A stretch of DNA of 64,000 nucleotides from Roseibium sp. HPY-6 (lineage in GTDB: Bacteria; Pseudomonadota; Alphaproteobacteria; Rhizobiales; Stappiaceae): NCBI RefSeq assembly GCF_040530035.1, contig NZ_JBEWCD010000002.1, forward strand, positions 1,054,001 through 1,118,000. Reading direction: 5' to 3'. The notes under the pieces were generated by a model that made no database searches, was not told the DNA's origin, and saw only the letters and a program-made list of their open reading frames with translations. Position numbers and translations under genes: made by a program. Of the stretch, positions 16,506 through 26,225 are shown piece after piece (the stretch's first letter is position 1; each line of letters starts with the position of its first letter).

Positions 16506-17326
16506 CGCGCGGTCCGACCTGGTTCAACATTACGTCACTGGTATTCGGCTTTTCCTTTCTTTACCTGCCGATCGTCCTCCTGGTGATCTATTCCTTCAAC
16601 GAAAGCCGGCTGGTGACCGTTTGGGGTGGTTTTTCGACCAAGTGGTATGCGTCTCTTCTCCAGAACGATCAGTTGCTCGATGCCGCCTGGGTGACGTTGC
16701 GCGTGGCGTTCACATCCGCGACCATTGCAACCGTGCTTGGAACTTTAGCGGCGCTGGTGCTGGTGCGCTCGGGTCGCTTCATCGGACGGTCTCTGTTCTC
16801 CGGAATGATCTTTGCGCCATTGGTGATGCCCGAGGTTATTCTCGGCCTGTCGCTTCTGTTGCTCTTCGTGGCAATGGATACCGCGCGCGGGTTCTGGACG
16901 GTGATGCTGGCGCATACGACCTTTGCCATGTGCTATGTCGCTGTTGTGGTCCAGTCCCGGCTGGTCGGGTTCGACAAGTCCGTCGAAGAAGCGGCCGAAG
17001 ATCTCGGGTGCCCGCCGGTCAAAACATTCTTTCTGATCACGCTGCCGATCATTTTGCCTGGCGTCATTGCCGGTTGGATGCTTGCGTTCACCCTGTCCCT
17101 TGATGATCTGGTAATTGCGAGCTTTACCACGGGGCCTGGTGCGACGACCTTGCCGATGAAGATCTACTCCCAGGTGCGCCTGGGCGTCACGCCGGAGATC
17201 AACGCGGTCTGCACGATCCTGGTTGGTCTGGTGACGATCGGCGTTATCGCGGCCTCGCTCGTAAGCAAGCGACAGCAGGTGCAGCGTGAACGTGACGAGC
17301 GTGCGGCTTTCGGAGCTGATGGCTGA
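16502..17326 (+). CDS. potI: Polyamine ABC transporter, permease PotI
   Basis: 274 aa, six predicted membrane segments. The EAA loop is EEAAEDLGCPPVKTFFLITLPIILPGVIAG. The ATG at 16502 overlaps the potH stop by four bases; an upstream in-frame GTG inside potH would add non-conserved sequence. Together with PotH it forms the inner-membrane channel of the importer. It is the last gene of the operon; the convergent small gene at 17336-17581 begins ten bases beyond. Confidence 0.92.
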   Translation: MTRGPTWFNITSLVFGFSFLYLPIVLLVIYSFNESRLVTVWGGFSTKWYASLLQNDQLLDAAWVTLRVAFTSATIATVLGTLAALVLVRSGRFIGRSLFSGMIFAPLVMPEVILGLSLLLLFVAMDTARGFWTVMLAHTTFAMCYVAVVVQSRLVGFDKSVEEAAEDLGCPPVKTFFLITLPIILPGVIAGWMLAFTLSLDDLVIASFTTGPGATTLPMKIYSQVRLGVTPEINAVCTILVGLVTIGVIAASLVSKRQQVQRERDERAAFGADG

Positions 17327-17335
17327 TGTTGAGGC

Positions 17336-17581
17336 CTAGCCGGCCCTGGGCGGACGGATCAGGAAAAACAGCAGCCAGATCGGCACGACAATGAATGCGC
17401 CAAGGATCATGTTGGGGATCGCCCAGTCGCGGAACTCGATCAGGTAGATCCAGAGCTCCAGTGGGCTGAGGCCGACTGACCCGAGAATGTCCTCGGCCGT
17501 AATGTTGACGAACGAAAGGCCCGCGCCGACCAGCAGGGAAAAGGCTGCAATCCTGAAAACTGTTGACCAGAACGGGTACAC
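17336..17581 (-). CDS. Small two-TM membrane protein, probably DUF6460
   Basis: 81 aa from a GTG at 17581, the only usable start because a stop lies six codons upstream. Two hydrophobic segments (about 5-25 and 55-77) flank a short loop with LSPLELWIYLIEF; the end GAFIVVPIWLLFFLIRPPR is like DUF6460 proteins of Hyphomicrobiales. It is convergent with potI with a nine-base gap. Function is unknown. The family call is moderate. Confidence 0.6.
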   Translation of the reverse strand: MYPFWSTVFRIAAFSLLVGAGLSFVNITAEDILGSVGLSPLELWIYLIEFRDWAIPNMILGAFIVVPIWLLFFLIRPPRAG

Positions 17582-17955
17582 GGCGCGCGGTTTCTCTCAA
17601 GCAAATGTCTGAACTCAGCCGATTGGATTTGCTTTGATCCCTTGGCTGACGCGCCTCAATTCTTCGCTTTAAGACTTTACAAACCATAAACATCTTCCAA
17701 AAACGCACGAAAACACGGATCACGTCTGCTTTTCCGGATCAATCGCACACCTGTCGGTGAATGCATGATCTGGTCCGCCGCACAGCCTGAGATTCGCCCG
17801 ATACCTTCCAAAAAATACCGATCGGTACTGCCGTGTGACGCCCGGCACTTCGAAGCTTGGGTCTTTCTTCCGAAATGGAGCACAGCCGCCGCAGAAGAAG
17901 GCACGAAAAGATGCCTCGCGGTCGAGACTGATCACTATCCAGAGGAAGACCCCAG
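17582..17955. other. Intergenic stretch upstream of an unrecognised gene
   Basis: No gene is supported in these 374 bases. It is richer in A/T than its surroundings and contains the palindrome at 17816-17827. A 64-codon plus-strand frame ending at 17959 has no family resemblance. Confidence 0.5.
17816..17827. promoter_or_regulatory. Perfect 12-bp palindrome, possible operator
   Basis: TACCGATCGGTA stands about 130 bases before the start of the unrecognised gene at 17956, right after an A run. Palindromes of this kind are common as TetR-type operators, but no TetR gene is in the window. Confidence 0.35.
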
Positions 17956-19023
17956 ATGAACTTCGAGACATTCAAGCAGAGAGTTACGCCTCTCACAGCC
18001 ATCTATCGCAGAGACAACGCCTGGGTCGGCAAATGGACCCATTCCTGGAATTACTACCACGAAATGGAGAAATACATCGACGCCGCATTTCGCCTGTACC
18101 GGGCCACTTCGAACAACGCACTGAAACTGGTCCTGCTCGGAGGCACAGGCATTCGAAAGAACAAAGACCTTATTGTCAATTTCGGGGTCACCGGCGCAAA
18201 TGGCATCCAGGACAGGGAAACGGAACAACACGTCAACGCGGAACAAGGCGAGCGAGGTCCAAATTCGACAACAAGACCGGTGCCATCGGTTCCGGTTGTC
18301 GGCGTTGGAAGTATCTTGAGCGAGAAACACTGGACGCCGCTATTGAATGACGCGCTGATCATTGGATCTGCATCTGCTGGACAGGAATTCCACCTGGCGC
18401 TTGAAAACGGCTATCACCACTCCTGGAGAGACTGCGAACAGTTCATCCAATGGAAGGCAGATCCTGAAATTCGCGAAAAACTGGAACAACTGCAACGTAT
18501 GAATAATACGCTGGACATAATGGATCGGCGCATTCGTCAGAATCCCGGATTCACCCAGAGCCCGGGAACGAAAAGAGCACACGAAAAACTGAAAAAAGAC
18601 TACGCGCGTCAATCGACAATCTTCTTCCACACGACCGGTCCCGCCCACTACAAAAAGGTTTGGCAACAGTTTCTGTATGAAAATCTCGACATGCTTTGGG
18701 ACAACAAAAACGGCGTGCCGAGAGTTCTTGCCCGTGAATTGATCGGTTTGCAATTGTTCGATTATGCCCCTGAGATGAATTACATGAAACTGGGTTTCTC
18801 AAGACCCAAAGGACGTCCTCAACCGTCTTTTGAAAGATACGTCAAAGAACTCAACAAACTGGGTATGCATAAAGGCAACAAAGCACGTGCAGATGTCATG
18901 AAGTTCTTGTCGGCCTTTCTTTTCGATGACGAGCTGGCGCTGCGTTTTCCGGAGGACGCTGTGACTATCCCGACTGTTGCGTCGCGAAAAGATTTGCTGA
19001 GGGGCAACGGGCTGAATATCTGA
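17956..19023 (+). CDS. Unrecognised 355-aa protein
   Basis: I do not recognise the family. The protein is soluble, without a signal peptide or membrane segment. Its N-terminal part has an aromatic-rich stretch (WVGKWTHSWNYYHEMEKYI, about 24-42), then a glycine-containing hydrophobic strand (LKLVLLGGTG), a low-complexity Asn/Glu/Arg/Thr linker (about 88-108), and a helical C-terminal half with HKGNKARADVMKF. GAGGAAGACCCCAG precedes the ATG. Base composition is less GC-rich than the flanking genes and codons such as AAA and ACA are more frequent, which suggests later acquisition. It stands alone between the Pot operon and the CoA-transferase operon. Confidence 0.75.
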   Translation: MNFETFKQRVTPLTAIYRRDNAWVGKWTHSWNYYHEMEKYIDAAFRLYRATSNNALKLVLLGGTGIRKNKDLIVNFGVTGANGIQDRETEQHVNAEQGERGPNSTTRPVPSVPVVGVGSILSEKHWTPLLNDALIIGSASAGQEFHLALENGYHHSWRDCEQFIQWKADPEIREKLEQLQRMNNTLDIMDRRIRQNPGFTQSPGTKRAHEKLKKDYARQSTIFFHTTGPAHYKKVWQQFLYENLDMLWDNKNGVPRVLARELIGLQLFDYAPEMNYMKLGFSRPKGRPQPSFERYVKELNKLGMHKGNKARADVMKFLSAFLFDDELALRFPEDAVTIPTVASRKDLLRGNGLNI

Positions 19024-19253
19024 CCCACTGGATAAGACGCGAACACAAGATAGAGTGGCTGGCATTGGTTGCCGGCCATCTGTTTTCATCGAGCTTTTGT
19101 GCACGCTTGCGTGCTTCAAACGCCGACGTCCCGCCATCTCCCCGCGGGATCGCTCTGATTTTCGCTGCAATGCGGCAAAGATCTCTTGACCGGGGTGAAC
19201 CGAGCAGCGAATGTGCGCGTCACGCACCTTGCGGTCAAAACTGGGAGTGAAAC

Positions 19254-19949
19254 ATGAACAAAATTTATCCGGACGCAAAGGCCGCCCTGGACGGGCTGAC
19301 CTTTGACGGCATGAAGGTGATGGCTGGCGGGTTCGGCCTGTGCGGCATTCCGGAAAATCTGATTGTTGCGCTCCGGGACTCCGGAGCAAATGATATAACC
19401 GCAATCTCCAACAATGCTGGCGTCGATGACTTCGGTCTTGGGCTTCTTCTGCAGACGCGGCAGATCAAGAAAATGGTCTCATCCTATGTCGGCGAGAACG
19501 CGACTTTCGAAAAGCAGTATCTGAACGGCGAACTGGAGCTTGAATTCAATCCGCAGGGAACACTGGCCGAGCGCATCCGCGCAGGTGGTGCCGGGATCCC
19601 GGGTTTCTATACCAAAACAGGCGTTGGGACGTTGATCGCCGAGGGCAAGGAACACAAGGATTTCGACGGCGAAACCTACATCATGGAAACCGGTCTTGTG
19701 GCCGACGTGTCGCTGGTGAAGGCCTGGAAGGCCGACAAGGAAGGCAACCTGATCTACCGGAAAACCGCGCGCAACTTCAATCCGATGATGGCGACGGCCG
19801 GCAAGGTTTGTGTTGTCGAAGTTGAAGAAATTGTCGAGATAGGTGAACTGGATGCGGACAACATCCACACCGCTGGGATCTTCGTTGATCGCATCATTCT
19901 CGGTGATCACGAAAAACGCATCGAAAAGCGCACGACGCGCGCAGCCTGA
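19254..19949 (+). CDS. scoA: 3-oxoacid CoA-transferase subunit A
   Basis: 231 aa. The N-terminal [12 protein letters not shown] and the [16 protein letters not shown] segment are diagnostic for the alpha chain of succinyl-CoA:3-ketoacid CoA-transferase. With subunit B it should move CoA between succinyl-CoA and acetoacetate, linking ketone-body or PHB-derived acetoacetate to the TCA cycle; the window also has two phasin genes, in keeping with PHB metabolism. Subunit B starts 12 bases downstream. GGGAGTGAAAC lies before the ATG. Confidence 0.93.
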   Translation: MNKIYPDAKAALDGLTFDGMKVMAGGFGLCGIPENLIVALRDSGANDITAISNNAGVDDFGLGLLLQTRQIKKMVSSYVGENATFEKQYLNGELELEFNPQGTLAERIRAGGAGIPGFYTKTGVGTLIAEGKEHKDFDGETYIMETGLVADVSLVKAWKADKEGNLIYRKTARNFNPMMATAGKVCVVEVEEIVEIGELDADNIHTAGIFVDRIILGDHEKRIEKRTTRAA

Positions 19950-19961
19950 GGAGGATACATC

Positions 19962-20588
19962 ATGGCCTGGACTCGTGATGACATGGCGAAGCGCGCCGCA
20001 CAGGAACTGGAAGACGGTTTCTACGTCAACCTGGGGATCGGTATCCCGACCCTCGTTTCCAACTACATTCCGGAGGGCGTTCACGTGACGCTCCAGTCGG
20101 AAAACGGCATGCTCGGCATGGGACCGTTCCCGACCGATGATGAAGTCGATGCGGACCTGATCAATGCCGGCAAGCAAACCATCACCGAATTGCCGCAGAC
20201 GAGCTATTTCTCCTCTGCCGACAGTTTCGGCATGATCCGCGGCGGTCACATCGACCTGTCGATCCTGGGCGCAATGGAAGTGGCGGAAACCGGCGATCTG
20301 GCCAACTGGATGATCCCGGGAAAGATGGTCAAGGGCATGGGCGGTGCCATGGATCTGGTGGCGGGCGTAAAGCGCGTCGTCGTGATCATGGACCACACGT
20401 CGAAAGCCGGTGATCCGAAGCTCCTGAAGGAGTGCACGCTGCCGCTTACCGGCGTCAAATGCGTCGATCGCATCATTACAAACTTTGGCGTTTTTGATGT
20501 TGCAGAAGGCGGCCTCAAGGTCGTTGAACTGGCACCGGACGTGACGCTCGACGAAGTCAAGGAAAAGACACAGGCAACCATCGTCTGA
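19962..20588 (+). CDS. scoB: 3-oxoacid CoA-transferase subunit B
   Basis: 208 aa. The catalytic Glu lies in [10 protein letters not shown], the CoA-transferase family II signature, and [14 protein letters not shown] precedes it. It forms the active site together with subunit A, encoded 12 bases upstream in the same operon. GAGGAG stands eight bases before the ATG. A strong bidirectional terminator follows. Confidence 0.94.
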   Translation: MAWTRDDMAKRAAQELEDGFYVNLGIGIPTLVSNYIPEGVHVTLQSENGMLGMGPFPTDDEVDADLINAGKQTITELPQTSYFSSADSFGMIRGGHIDLSILGAMEVAETGDLANWMIPGKMVKGMGGAMDLVAGVKRVVVIMDHTSKAGDPKLLKECTLPLTGVKCVDRIITNFGVFDVAEGGLKVVELAPDVTLDEVKEKTQATIV

Positions 20589-20622
20589 GCAAAGACGTTC
20601 GGTAAACCGACCCGAAAGATCC

Positions 20623-20660
20623 GAAAAAGGCGCCTTCACATGAGTGACGGCGCCTTTTCT
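20623..20660. terminator. Bidirectional intrinsic terminator between scoB and ftsH
   Basis: GGCGCC repeats with an A run on the left (GAAAAA) and a T run on the right (TTTTCTC) form a stem of about ten pairs around a 14-base loop. It lies between the convergent scoB (plus) and ftsH (minus) genes and can serve both. Confidence 0.85.
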
Positions 20661-20723
20661 CATTCAGAATGGCGGCGAAAGATGCCAACGCACGCCAGAG
20701 AAGTGCGGTGTATCTCTTAGAGA

Positions 20724-22550
20724 CTATTCGGCAGCCTCGCTTTCGCGCCGTTCTGCAATCGGACGGATTGCCGGGAAGTCGGTATCGGTGAGCGTTTCTT
20801 TCGAGAGCAGTAGGCCCGCACCCTCGTCAAGTTCGGAGCGGTGTTCGTTCAAAAGCTCCTTGGCACGCATGAAAGCCGCCTCGACACGCGTTTTGATCGC
20901 GATATCGATTTCCCTCTGCGTGTCGGGAGAGACTTCGGCGACATCGCCGGCGGGCTGGCCCAGGAAGTTCTGGCGCTGCGTTGCATAGGCGCGATTTCCA
21001 AGAGCGTTCTCCATCCCGTAGCGCATGACCATGTCTCGGGCGACCTCCGTCACCTTCTGGAGATCGTCCGATGCACCGGTCGATATCTCGCCGAAGACAA
21101 TCTCTTCTGCAGCCCGGCCACCCATCAAAACTGCCATGCGGTTTTCCAGGTCCTGGGTGGACAAGAGAAAACGGTCCTCTGTCGGCCGCTGCATCGTGTA
21201 GCCGAGAGCACCGATGCCGCGCGGGATGATGGAGATCTTGTGAACCGGATCGCAGCCTTCAAGGTTTGCTGCAACGAGCGCGTGGCCCATTTCGTGAAAC
21301 GCCACGGTGTTGCGCTCCTTTTCAGACAGGATGCGGCTGCGTTTTTCCAGTCCGGCAACCACGCGCTCCACGGCTTCGTTGAAGTCCTGCAGGGTGACAG
21401 CTTCAGCCTTGCGCCGCGTTGCAAGAAGAGCAGCTTCGTTCACAAGGGTCGCGAGATCAGCGCCTGAAAACCCGGCCGTGAGCTGTGCGATCTGGTCAAG
21501 ATCTGTGTTGGGGTCCAGAACGATCTTCTTGATGTGAACGTCCAGGATTGCCCTGCGTCCGGACTTGTCTGGCCGGTCGACAAGCACCTGCCGGTCAAAG
21601 CGTCCGGCGCGCAGCAGGGCAGGGTCGAGAATCTCGGGCCGGTTTGTTGCTGCAAGCAAGATTATGCCGCTTGACGGATCGAACCCGTCAAGTTCGGTCA
21701 AGAGCTGATTGAGCGTCTGTTCCTTCTCGTCGTTCGAGCCCATTGCGCCGCTGGAACGCGCCCGCCCGAGTGCATCGAGTTCGTCGATGAAGATGATCGC
21801 GGGGGCCGCCTTGCGCGCCTGTTCGAAAAGGTCGCGGACACGGGCCGCGCCGACACCGACGAACATTTCCACGAACTCGGATCCTGAGATGGAAAAGAAC
21901 GGCACCGCCGCTTCGCCGGCCACGGCGCGGGCCAGAAGCGTTTTTCCCGTTCCGGGGGGACCCACAAGAAGAATGCCTTTGGGAACATGTGCGCCGAGGC
22001 GGCCGTAGGACGAGGGATCTTTAAGAAAGTCAACGACTTCCTTCAGCTCCCTCTTGGCTTCGTCGACCCCCGCGACATTGTCGAAGCGGACATCGACGTC
22101 GGTCTCGACATAGACCTTGGCCTTGGACTTTCCGACCGTCATCATGCCGCCAATGCCCTGTTTTTCCGCAATCCGGCGGATGAAGAACATCCACAATCCG
22201 AAGAACAGCAGCACCGGGAGCACCCAGGACATGATGTCCCGGACAAAAGTGCTCTGAACGATACCGGTGAATTTGACGTCGTATTTGGTAAGCTCTTCGG
22301 CAAGCGGAATGTCGACACGTGTCGTGACAAAATACTGTTTGCCGTCCTTCAAGGGTTCCTTGAACTTGCCCTCGATGGTGTTTTCCTTGATCGAGATTTC
22401 CTCGATCTTCTTGTCCTTGAGGTACTGTTCAAACTGGCTGTAGGGGATCGGCTCCACAGTCTTGTAAGTGGTCCACCAGCTCTGGAACATCAGCACCAGC
22501 ATCATGGCGATGAAGGCATACCAGAGATTGATCTGATGTTTTTTGTCCAT
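20724..22550 (-). CDS. ftsH: ATP-dependent zinc metalloprotease FtsH (probable paralogue)
   Basis: 608 aa from the ATG at 22550; a GTG at 22559 would add three residues. Two membrane segments (about 8-25 and 100-122) flank a small periplasmic domain. The AAA core has Walker A GPPGTGKT, Walker [12 protein letters not shown] and the second region of homology [20 protein letters not shown]. The zinc site is HEMGH, where most FtsH have HEAGH. The N-terminal part differs from the usual alphaproteobacterial FtsH, so a second, specialised copy is likely. It should degrade membrane and short-lived cytoplasmic proteins. It is divergent from the iron-binding protein gene. Confidence 0.93.
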   Translation of the reverse strand: MDKKHQINLWYAFIAMMLVLMFQSWWTTYKTVEPIPYSQFEQYLKDKKIEEISIKENTIEGKFKEPLKDGKQYFVTTRVDIPLAEELTKYDVKFTGIVQSTFVRDIMSWVLPVLLFFGLWMFFIRRIAEKQGIGGMMTVGKSKAKVYVETDVDVRFDNVAGVDEAKRELKEVVDFLKDPSSYGRLGAHVPKGILLVGPPGTGKTLLARAVAGEAAVPFFSISGSEFVEMFVGVGAARVRDLFEQARKAAPAIIFIDELDALGRARSSGAMGSNDEKEQTLNQLLTELDGFDPSSGIILLAATNRPEILDPALLRAGRFDRQVLVDRPDKSGRRAILDVHIKKIVLDPNTDLDQIAQLTAGFSGADLATLVNEAALLATRRKAEAVTLQDFNEAVERVVAGLEKRSRILSEKERNTVAFHEMGHALVAANLEGCDPVHKISIIPRGIGALGYTMQRPTEDRFLLSTQDLENRMAVLMGGRAAEEIVFGEISTGASDDLQKVTEVARDMVMRYGMENALGNRAYATQRQNFLGQPAGDVAEVSPDTQREIDIAIKTRVEAAFMRAKELLNEHRSELDEGAGLLLSKETLTDTDFPAIRPIAERRESEAAE

Positions 22551-23003
22551 GGAAAACACGTCCTGACTGTGGTCTTAGCAGTGCCGCCATTGGGACGGCT
22601 TGGGCACACCCTGTCAAGGGATGGGGTAAGTGAGTTTCTGTATTGTTTCCGGCAACCCGCCTCTGTAACTCGCAGTTTGTTGCGAAGTCCTGGCAATGAA
22701 GCATCTGCAAGTTAACGAGCGGCTCAATCAATCATGGCCGTTTAACCAAAAGTGGTTCTGGAAACCGGTTTTGGAATGTTTTCGAGCCTTGGCGGCGCAC
22801 ATATAGAACACCGGGACTTTTGTTCGCAACGACCCTCAATTCGAGATTTGCCTGAATTTAAGCGTCTCAATTGAGCGCCAAGAGTGAGAAAATCAGAAAA
22901 CTGGAGTCTTTTGTTCCGATTTTGCTTGACCACGCTGCTGAATGCGATACCTGAGTGCAGGGATCATATTTAAGTCCCGTGTTCTTTATAAGGGGAGTCT
23001 AAA
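22551..23003. other. Divergent intergenic region between ftsH and the iron-binding protein gene
   Basis: 453 bases, AT-richer than the genes. AAGGGGAG, ten bases before the 23004 ATG, is a good ribosome binding site. I see no convincing sigma-70 promoter pair and no clear Irr, RirA or Fur box. Short open frames here resemble nothing. Confidence 0.5.
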
Positions 23004-24035
23004 ATGCCTTCGTTACGTTCAGCCCTGACCAGCTCAGGTCTTGCAGCAGCCTTGTTGCTTGCAGCTTCACCGCTTGCTCTCGCAGATGGCGAACTAAACC
23101 TGTACTCATCCCGCCATTACGATACAGACGAACGTCTTTATTCCGACTTTGAAGAACTTACCGGAATCAAGATCAATCGTATTGAAGGCAAAGCAGACGA
23201 ATTGATTACCCGGATGGAAGCAGAAGGTGAAAACAGCCCTGCTGACATTCTACTGACCGTCGACACGTCTCGCCTTGAGCGCGCAAAGCAAGCAGGTGTG
23301 CTTCAGTCTGTAGAGTCGCCGCTTCTTGAAGCGCGCATTCCAAGTTATCTGCAAGATGATGACAACCAGTGGTACGGTTTTTCTCAGCGTGCCCGTATTC
23401 TCTTCTACGACAAAGAAAAAGTCTCCGAGCCGCCGCTGACTTACCAGGAGCTCGCCGATCCGAAATACAAAGGCATGATTTGTATCCGTTCGTCTTCGAA
23501 CGTCTACACACAAACAATCACGGCTGCGTTGATCGAGCACCTTGGTGAAGATGCGGTGAAAGACTGGGCAACAGCGGTGGTCGGCAATTTTGCTCGCGAC
23601 CCGCAAGGCGGTGATACGGACCAGCTGCGTGGCATCGTATCCGGCGAGTGCGCGATTGCTATGTCGAACACTTACTATTTCGGCCGCGCTATCCGTAAGT
23701 CGGTCGATGGTCTTTCTGACAGCGTCGACAAGGTTGGTTGGGTATTCCCGAACCAAGAGAGCATTGGCGCTCACATGAACCTGTCAGGTGGCGGCGTTGC
23801 CAAGAATGCGCCGAACAAGGAAAACGCGATCAAGTTCCTTGAGTATCTGGCATCGGATTCAGCACAGCAGTATTTCTCAGCGGGCAACGATGAATACCCG
23901 GCAGTCCCAGGTGTTGGTCTTAGCCCATCTGTTGCACAGCTCGGCTTCTTCAAACCGGATGATGTTGACGCATCCGCGATTGCAGCAAACGTCCCGGCTG
24001 CGCAGAAAGTACTTAACGAAGCTGGTTGGAAGTAA
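23004..24035 (+). CDS. Ferric-iron ABC transporter substrate-binding protein (FbpA/FutA family)
   Basis: 343 aa. Signal peptide of about 27 residues ending LALA, then ELNLYSSRHYDTDERLYSDFEELTGIKI, the opening of FutA/FbpA ferric-binding proteins. YYFGRA and the later tyrosines lie in the usual iron-binding positions. It should bind Fe(III) in the periplasm. A good terminator ends the gene. The permease gene 24228-26030 is convergent rather than in the same operon, and no ATPase gene is present. Confidence 0.9.
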   Translation: MPSLRSALTSSGLAAALLLAASPLALADGELNLYSSRHYDTDERLYSDFEELTGIKINRIEGKADELITRMEAEGENSPADILLTVDTSRLERAKQAGVLQSVESPLLEARIPSYLQDDDNQWYGFSQRARILFYDKEKVSEPPLTYQELADPKYKGMICIRSSSNVYTQTITAALIEHLGEDAVKDWATAVVGNFARDPQGGDTDQLRGIVSGECAIAMSNTYYFGRAIRKSVDGLSDSVDKVGWVFPNQESIGAHMNLSGGGVAKNAPNKENAIKFLEYLASDSAQQYFSAGNDEYPAVPGVGLSPSVAQLGFFKPDDVDASAIAANVPAAQKVLNEAGWK

Positions 24036-24064
24036 CGCCGCAAGGCACAGCTTCTTGCATTTTG

Positions 24065-24097
24065 CTCCCTTGCGCTCTTGGCGCAGGGGAGTTTTTT
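24065..24097 (+). terminator. Intrinsic terminator of the iron-binding protein gene
   Basis: CTCCCTTGCGC and GCGCAGGGGAG pair over about 11 positions with one wobble/mismatch, five-base loop, then six T. It lies 30 bases after the stop codon. Confidence 0.85.
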
Positions 24098-24227
24098 GTG
24101 CGCGCGGCTCTGAGTTTAGGTTCGCATTTCAGTCTTCTTTGGGATGTGGATCATTAAGAAGAGACGTGGACAGCAATGGATCGGTCGGAGGGCTCTTTTG
24201 CTCAAGCGCACCCAATGTGTGGCGACG

Positions 24228-26030
24228 CTAAGCGAGGTGTGACGTATCTGCCTGTGCGCTTCGCGAAGACGTATTCTTCCTTGCGAGCGTCTTGCAAACG
24301 ATGATCACTGGTAACAGTCCGACCATCACTATGACCAGAGACGGCACCGCCGCTCCCTCCAGCCTTTCGTCCGACGCAAGTCTGTAGGCCTGTACGGCAA
24401 GCGTGTCGAAATTGAACGGTCGCATGATCAGCGTCGCCGGCAGTTCTTTCATGACATCCACGAAGACCACGAGAAGAGCGGTTAGGACAGTGGGGCGCAG
24501 GATGGGTATGTGAACGCTCCACAGCATCTGTAAAGGCGAGCGTCCCAACGTGCGCGCTACTGCGTCGGTGGAGGGGTTTATTGTTGTCATCCCCGCATCC
24601 ACCGTGTTGAGGGCGGCGGCCATGAAGCGGACAGCATAAGCCATGATCAAAACAGCGATTGTGCCGGTGAACAACAGACCGGTTCGGATGCCGAATGTGG
24701 ATCGCATGTAAGCGTCAATGGTGTTGTCCAGGAGAGCAAAGGGAACTAGCAGTCCAACAGCGATGACGCCGCCTGGCACGGCATATCCAATTCGGCTTAC
24801 ATGTGCGGCAAACATCGAGGTCTTTGATGGATTTAGCCGTACGTTGAACGAGAGCAGAAATGCCGAGCCCACTGTCACAATTGACGCGACGCTCGCAAGA
24901 ATGATCGAGTTCTGGATGAAACCCAGGTAGCGATCAGAAAAGAGATCCTGTTCGGACCCCAGGCCCATTTCGAACAACAAGACCAGTGGCAGGACAAAGC
25001 CAAAGAAAACAGGCGCTGCGCAGGCAACAATCGCACCAATGCGATGCCATCCGAAAAGCGCAACCGGAGGGACGCGTTCGAACCTCTTTCCGGCGTGATA
25101 GTTTCTTGCAGCACCGCGTTGCGTCCGTTCGAGAATTGCCAGGAAGAGCGCAAAAGAAAGGAGGCACAGCGCCAGTTGTGCAGCACCTGCGCGATCGGCA
25201 AGGGAGAACCAGCTTGTGTAAATCCCCGTTGCAAATGTCTGAATTCCGAAATAGCTCACCGTCCCGAAATCGGCGATGGTTTCCATGACCGCAAGCAGGA
25301 CACCACCCGCGATCGCGGGTCTCGCCATCGGCAGAGACACTGCGAAAAAAGCGCTCCATGCGTTCCGGCCCATGGACCGGGCCGCGATATTTGCTGTTGC
25401 CGATTCCTGCAAAAAAGCGGCGCGAGCGAGAAGATAAACATAGGGATAGAGAACCAGCGTAAGCATGATCGCTGCGCCTTCGACGCTGCGTATTTCGGGA
25501 AACCAGTAGTCACGTGGTCCCCAGCCCGTAAGCGACCTCAAAGTTGTTTGGACTGCGCCTGGATGATCCAGGAAGTCGGTATACGCATAGCCCATCACGT
25601 AGGCTGGAAAAGCGAACGGCAATGCCAAGGCGACTTCAAAAAATCGAACGCCCGGGAACTTTGTCATCGTCACGAGCCAAGCGGTTCCCGTGCCAATGAT
25701 CGCCGTAAACACAGCGACGAGCAGCATGAGCGCAAGCGTCGTCATCGTGTAGCGAAACAGAACGGTTTCAGCGAGGTGCTGTATTGTCTCCAATGAACCT
25801 GTGGCCGCTGCCAGTGCGACCGCTACCATGGGTAACAAGCACATACCTGCAAGCAGCATAGCGCTGAAAGTCAGCGTCTTGCTGACAGGCTTAGCCCTTC
25901 TGCGACCTGTCGTCTCCGCAATTCTCCTCTTATTTACAGAGAGGTCGGTCAGGTGTCGTCTCCTTAGTGGCTGAATGCGTGTGCTGCATCGGGTAAACAG
26001 GTTTCGCAAATGCGGTCTGCGCACTTGCAT
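24228..26030 (-). CDS. Ferric-iron ABC transporter permease, two fused permease modules (FbpB family)
   Basis: 600 aa. About twelve membrane segments form two six-helix binding-protein-dependent permease modules, each with an EAA-like loop (IAARSMGRNAWSAFFAVSLPMARPAI and AVARTLGRSPLQMLWSVHIPILRPTV). This is the usual FbpB/FutB size and layout. The start is uncertain: the ATG at 26030 gives an Arg-rich ~45-residue cytoplasmic tail, and there is a GAGGAG around 25928 without a matching start codon. It is convergent with the iron-binding protein gene, to which it presumably belongs functionally. Confidence 0.88.
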   Translation of the reverse strand: MQVRRPHLRNLFTRCSTRIQPLRRRHLTDLSVNKRRIAETTGRRRAKPVSKTLTFSAMLLAGMCLLPMVAVALAAATGSLETIQHLAETVLFRYTMTTLALMLLVAVFTAIIGTGTAWLVTMTKFPGVRFFEVALALPFAFPAYVMGYAYTDFLDHPGAVQTTLRSLTGWGPRDYWFPEIRSVEGAAIMLTLVLYPYVYLLARAAFLQESATANIAARSMGRNAWSAFFAVSLPMARPAIAGGVLLAVMETIADFGTVSYFGIQTFATGIYTSWFSLADRAGAAQLALCLLSFALFLAILERTQRGAARNYHAGKRFERVPPVALFGWHRIGAIVACAAPVFFGFVLPLVLLFEMGLGSEQDLFSDRYLGFIQNSIILASVASIVTVGSAFLLSFNVRLNPSKTSMFAAHVSRIGYAVPGGVIAVGLLVPFALLDNTIDAYMRSTFGIRTGLLFTGTIAVLIMAYAVRFMAAALNTVDAGMTTINPSTDAVARTLGRSPLQMLWSVHIPILRPTVLTALLVVFVDVMKELPATLIMRPFNFDTLAVQAYRLASDERLEGAAVPSLVIVMVGLLPVIIVCKTLARKNTSSRSAQADTSHLA

Positions 26031-26225
26031 TACAAAACTTGCGTGAAAGTCTCAAGTATTCTTAATGAAAAGCGCTGATCAAGGCACCTGCCTTCCGCAA
26101 AACCCGTGAGCATGTAGAAGACCATTAGCGTGCAATCGTGGACAGCAAAGACAGCTCACTAAAAGCGCCGATCCGCTTTCTGGATCAACCGCCATTCCTG
26201 TTTTGTGTCGGGGTTTTCCGCTGCG

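Noticed and set aside
19479..20663. 394-codon minus-strand frame
   Set aside because: Antisense to scoA and scoB, which have clear family motifs and codon use. It also spans the gap and both genes, as GC-rich shadows do.
25044..25796. 250-codon plus-strand frame
   Set aside because: Antisense of the iron permease, which has clear membrane segments and EAA loops.
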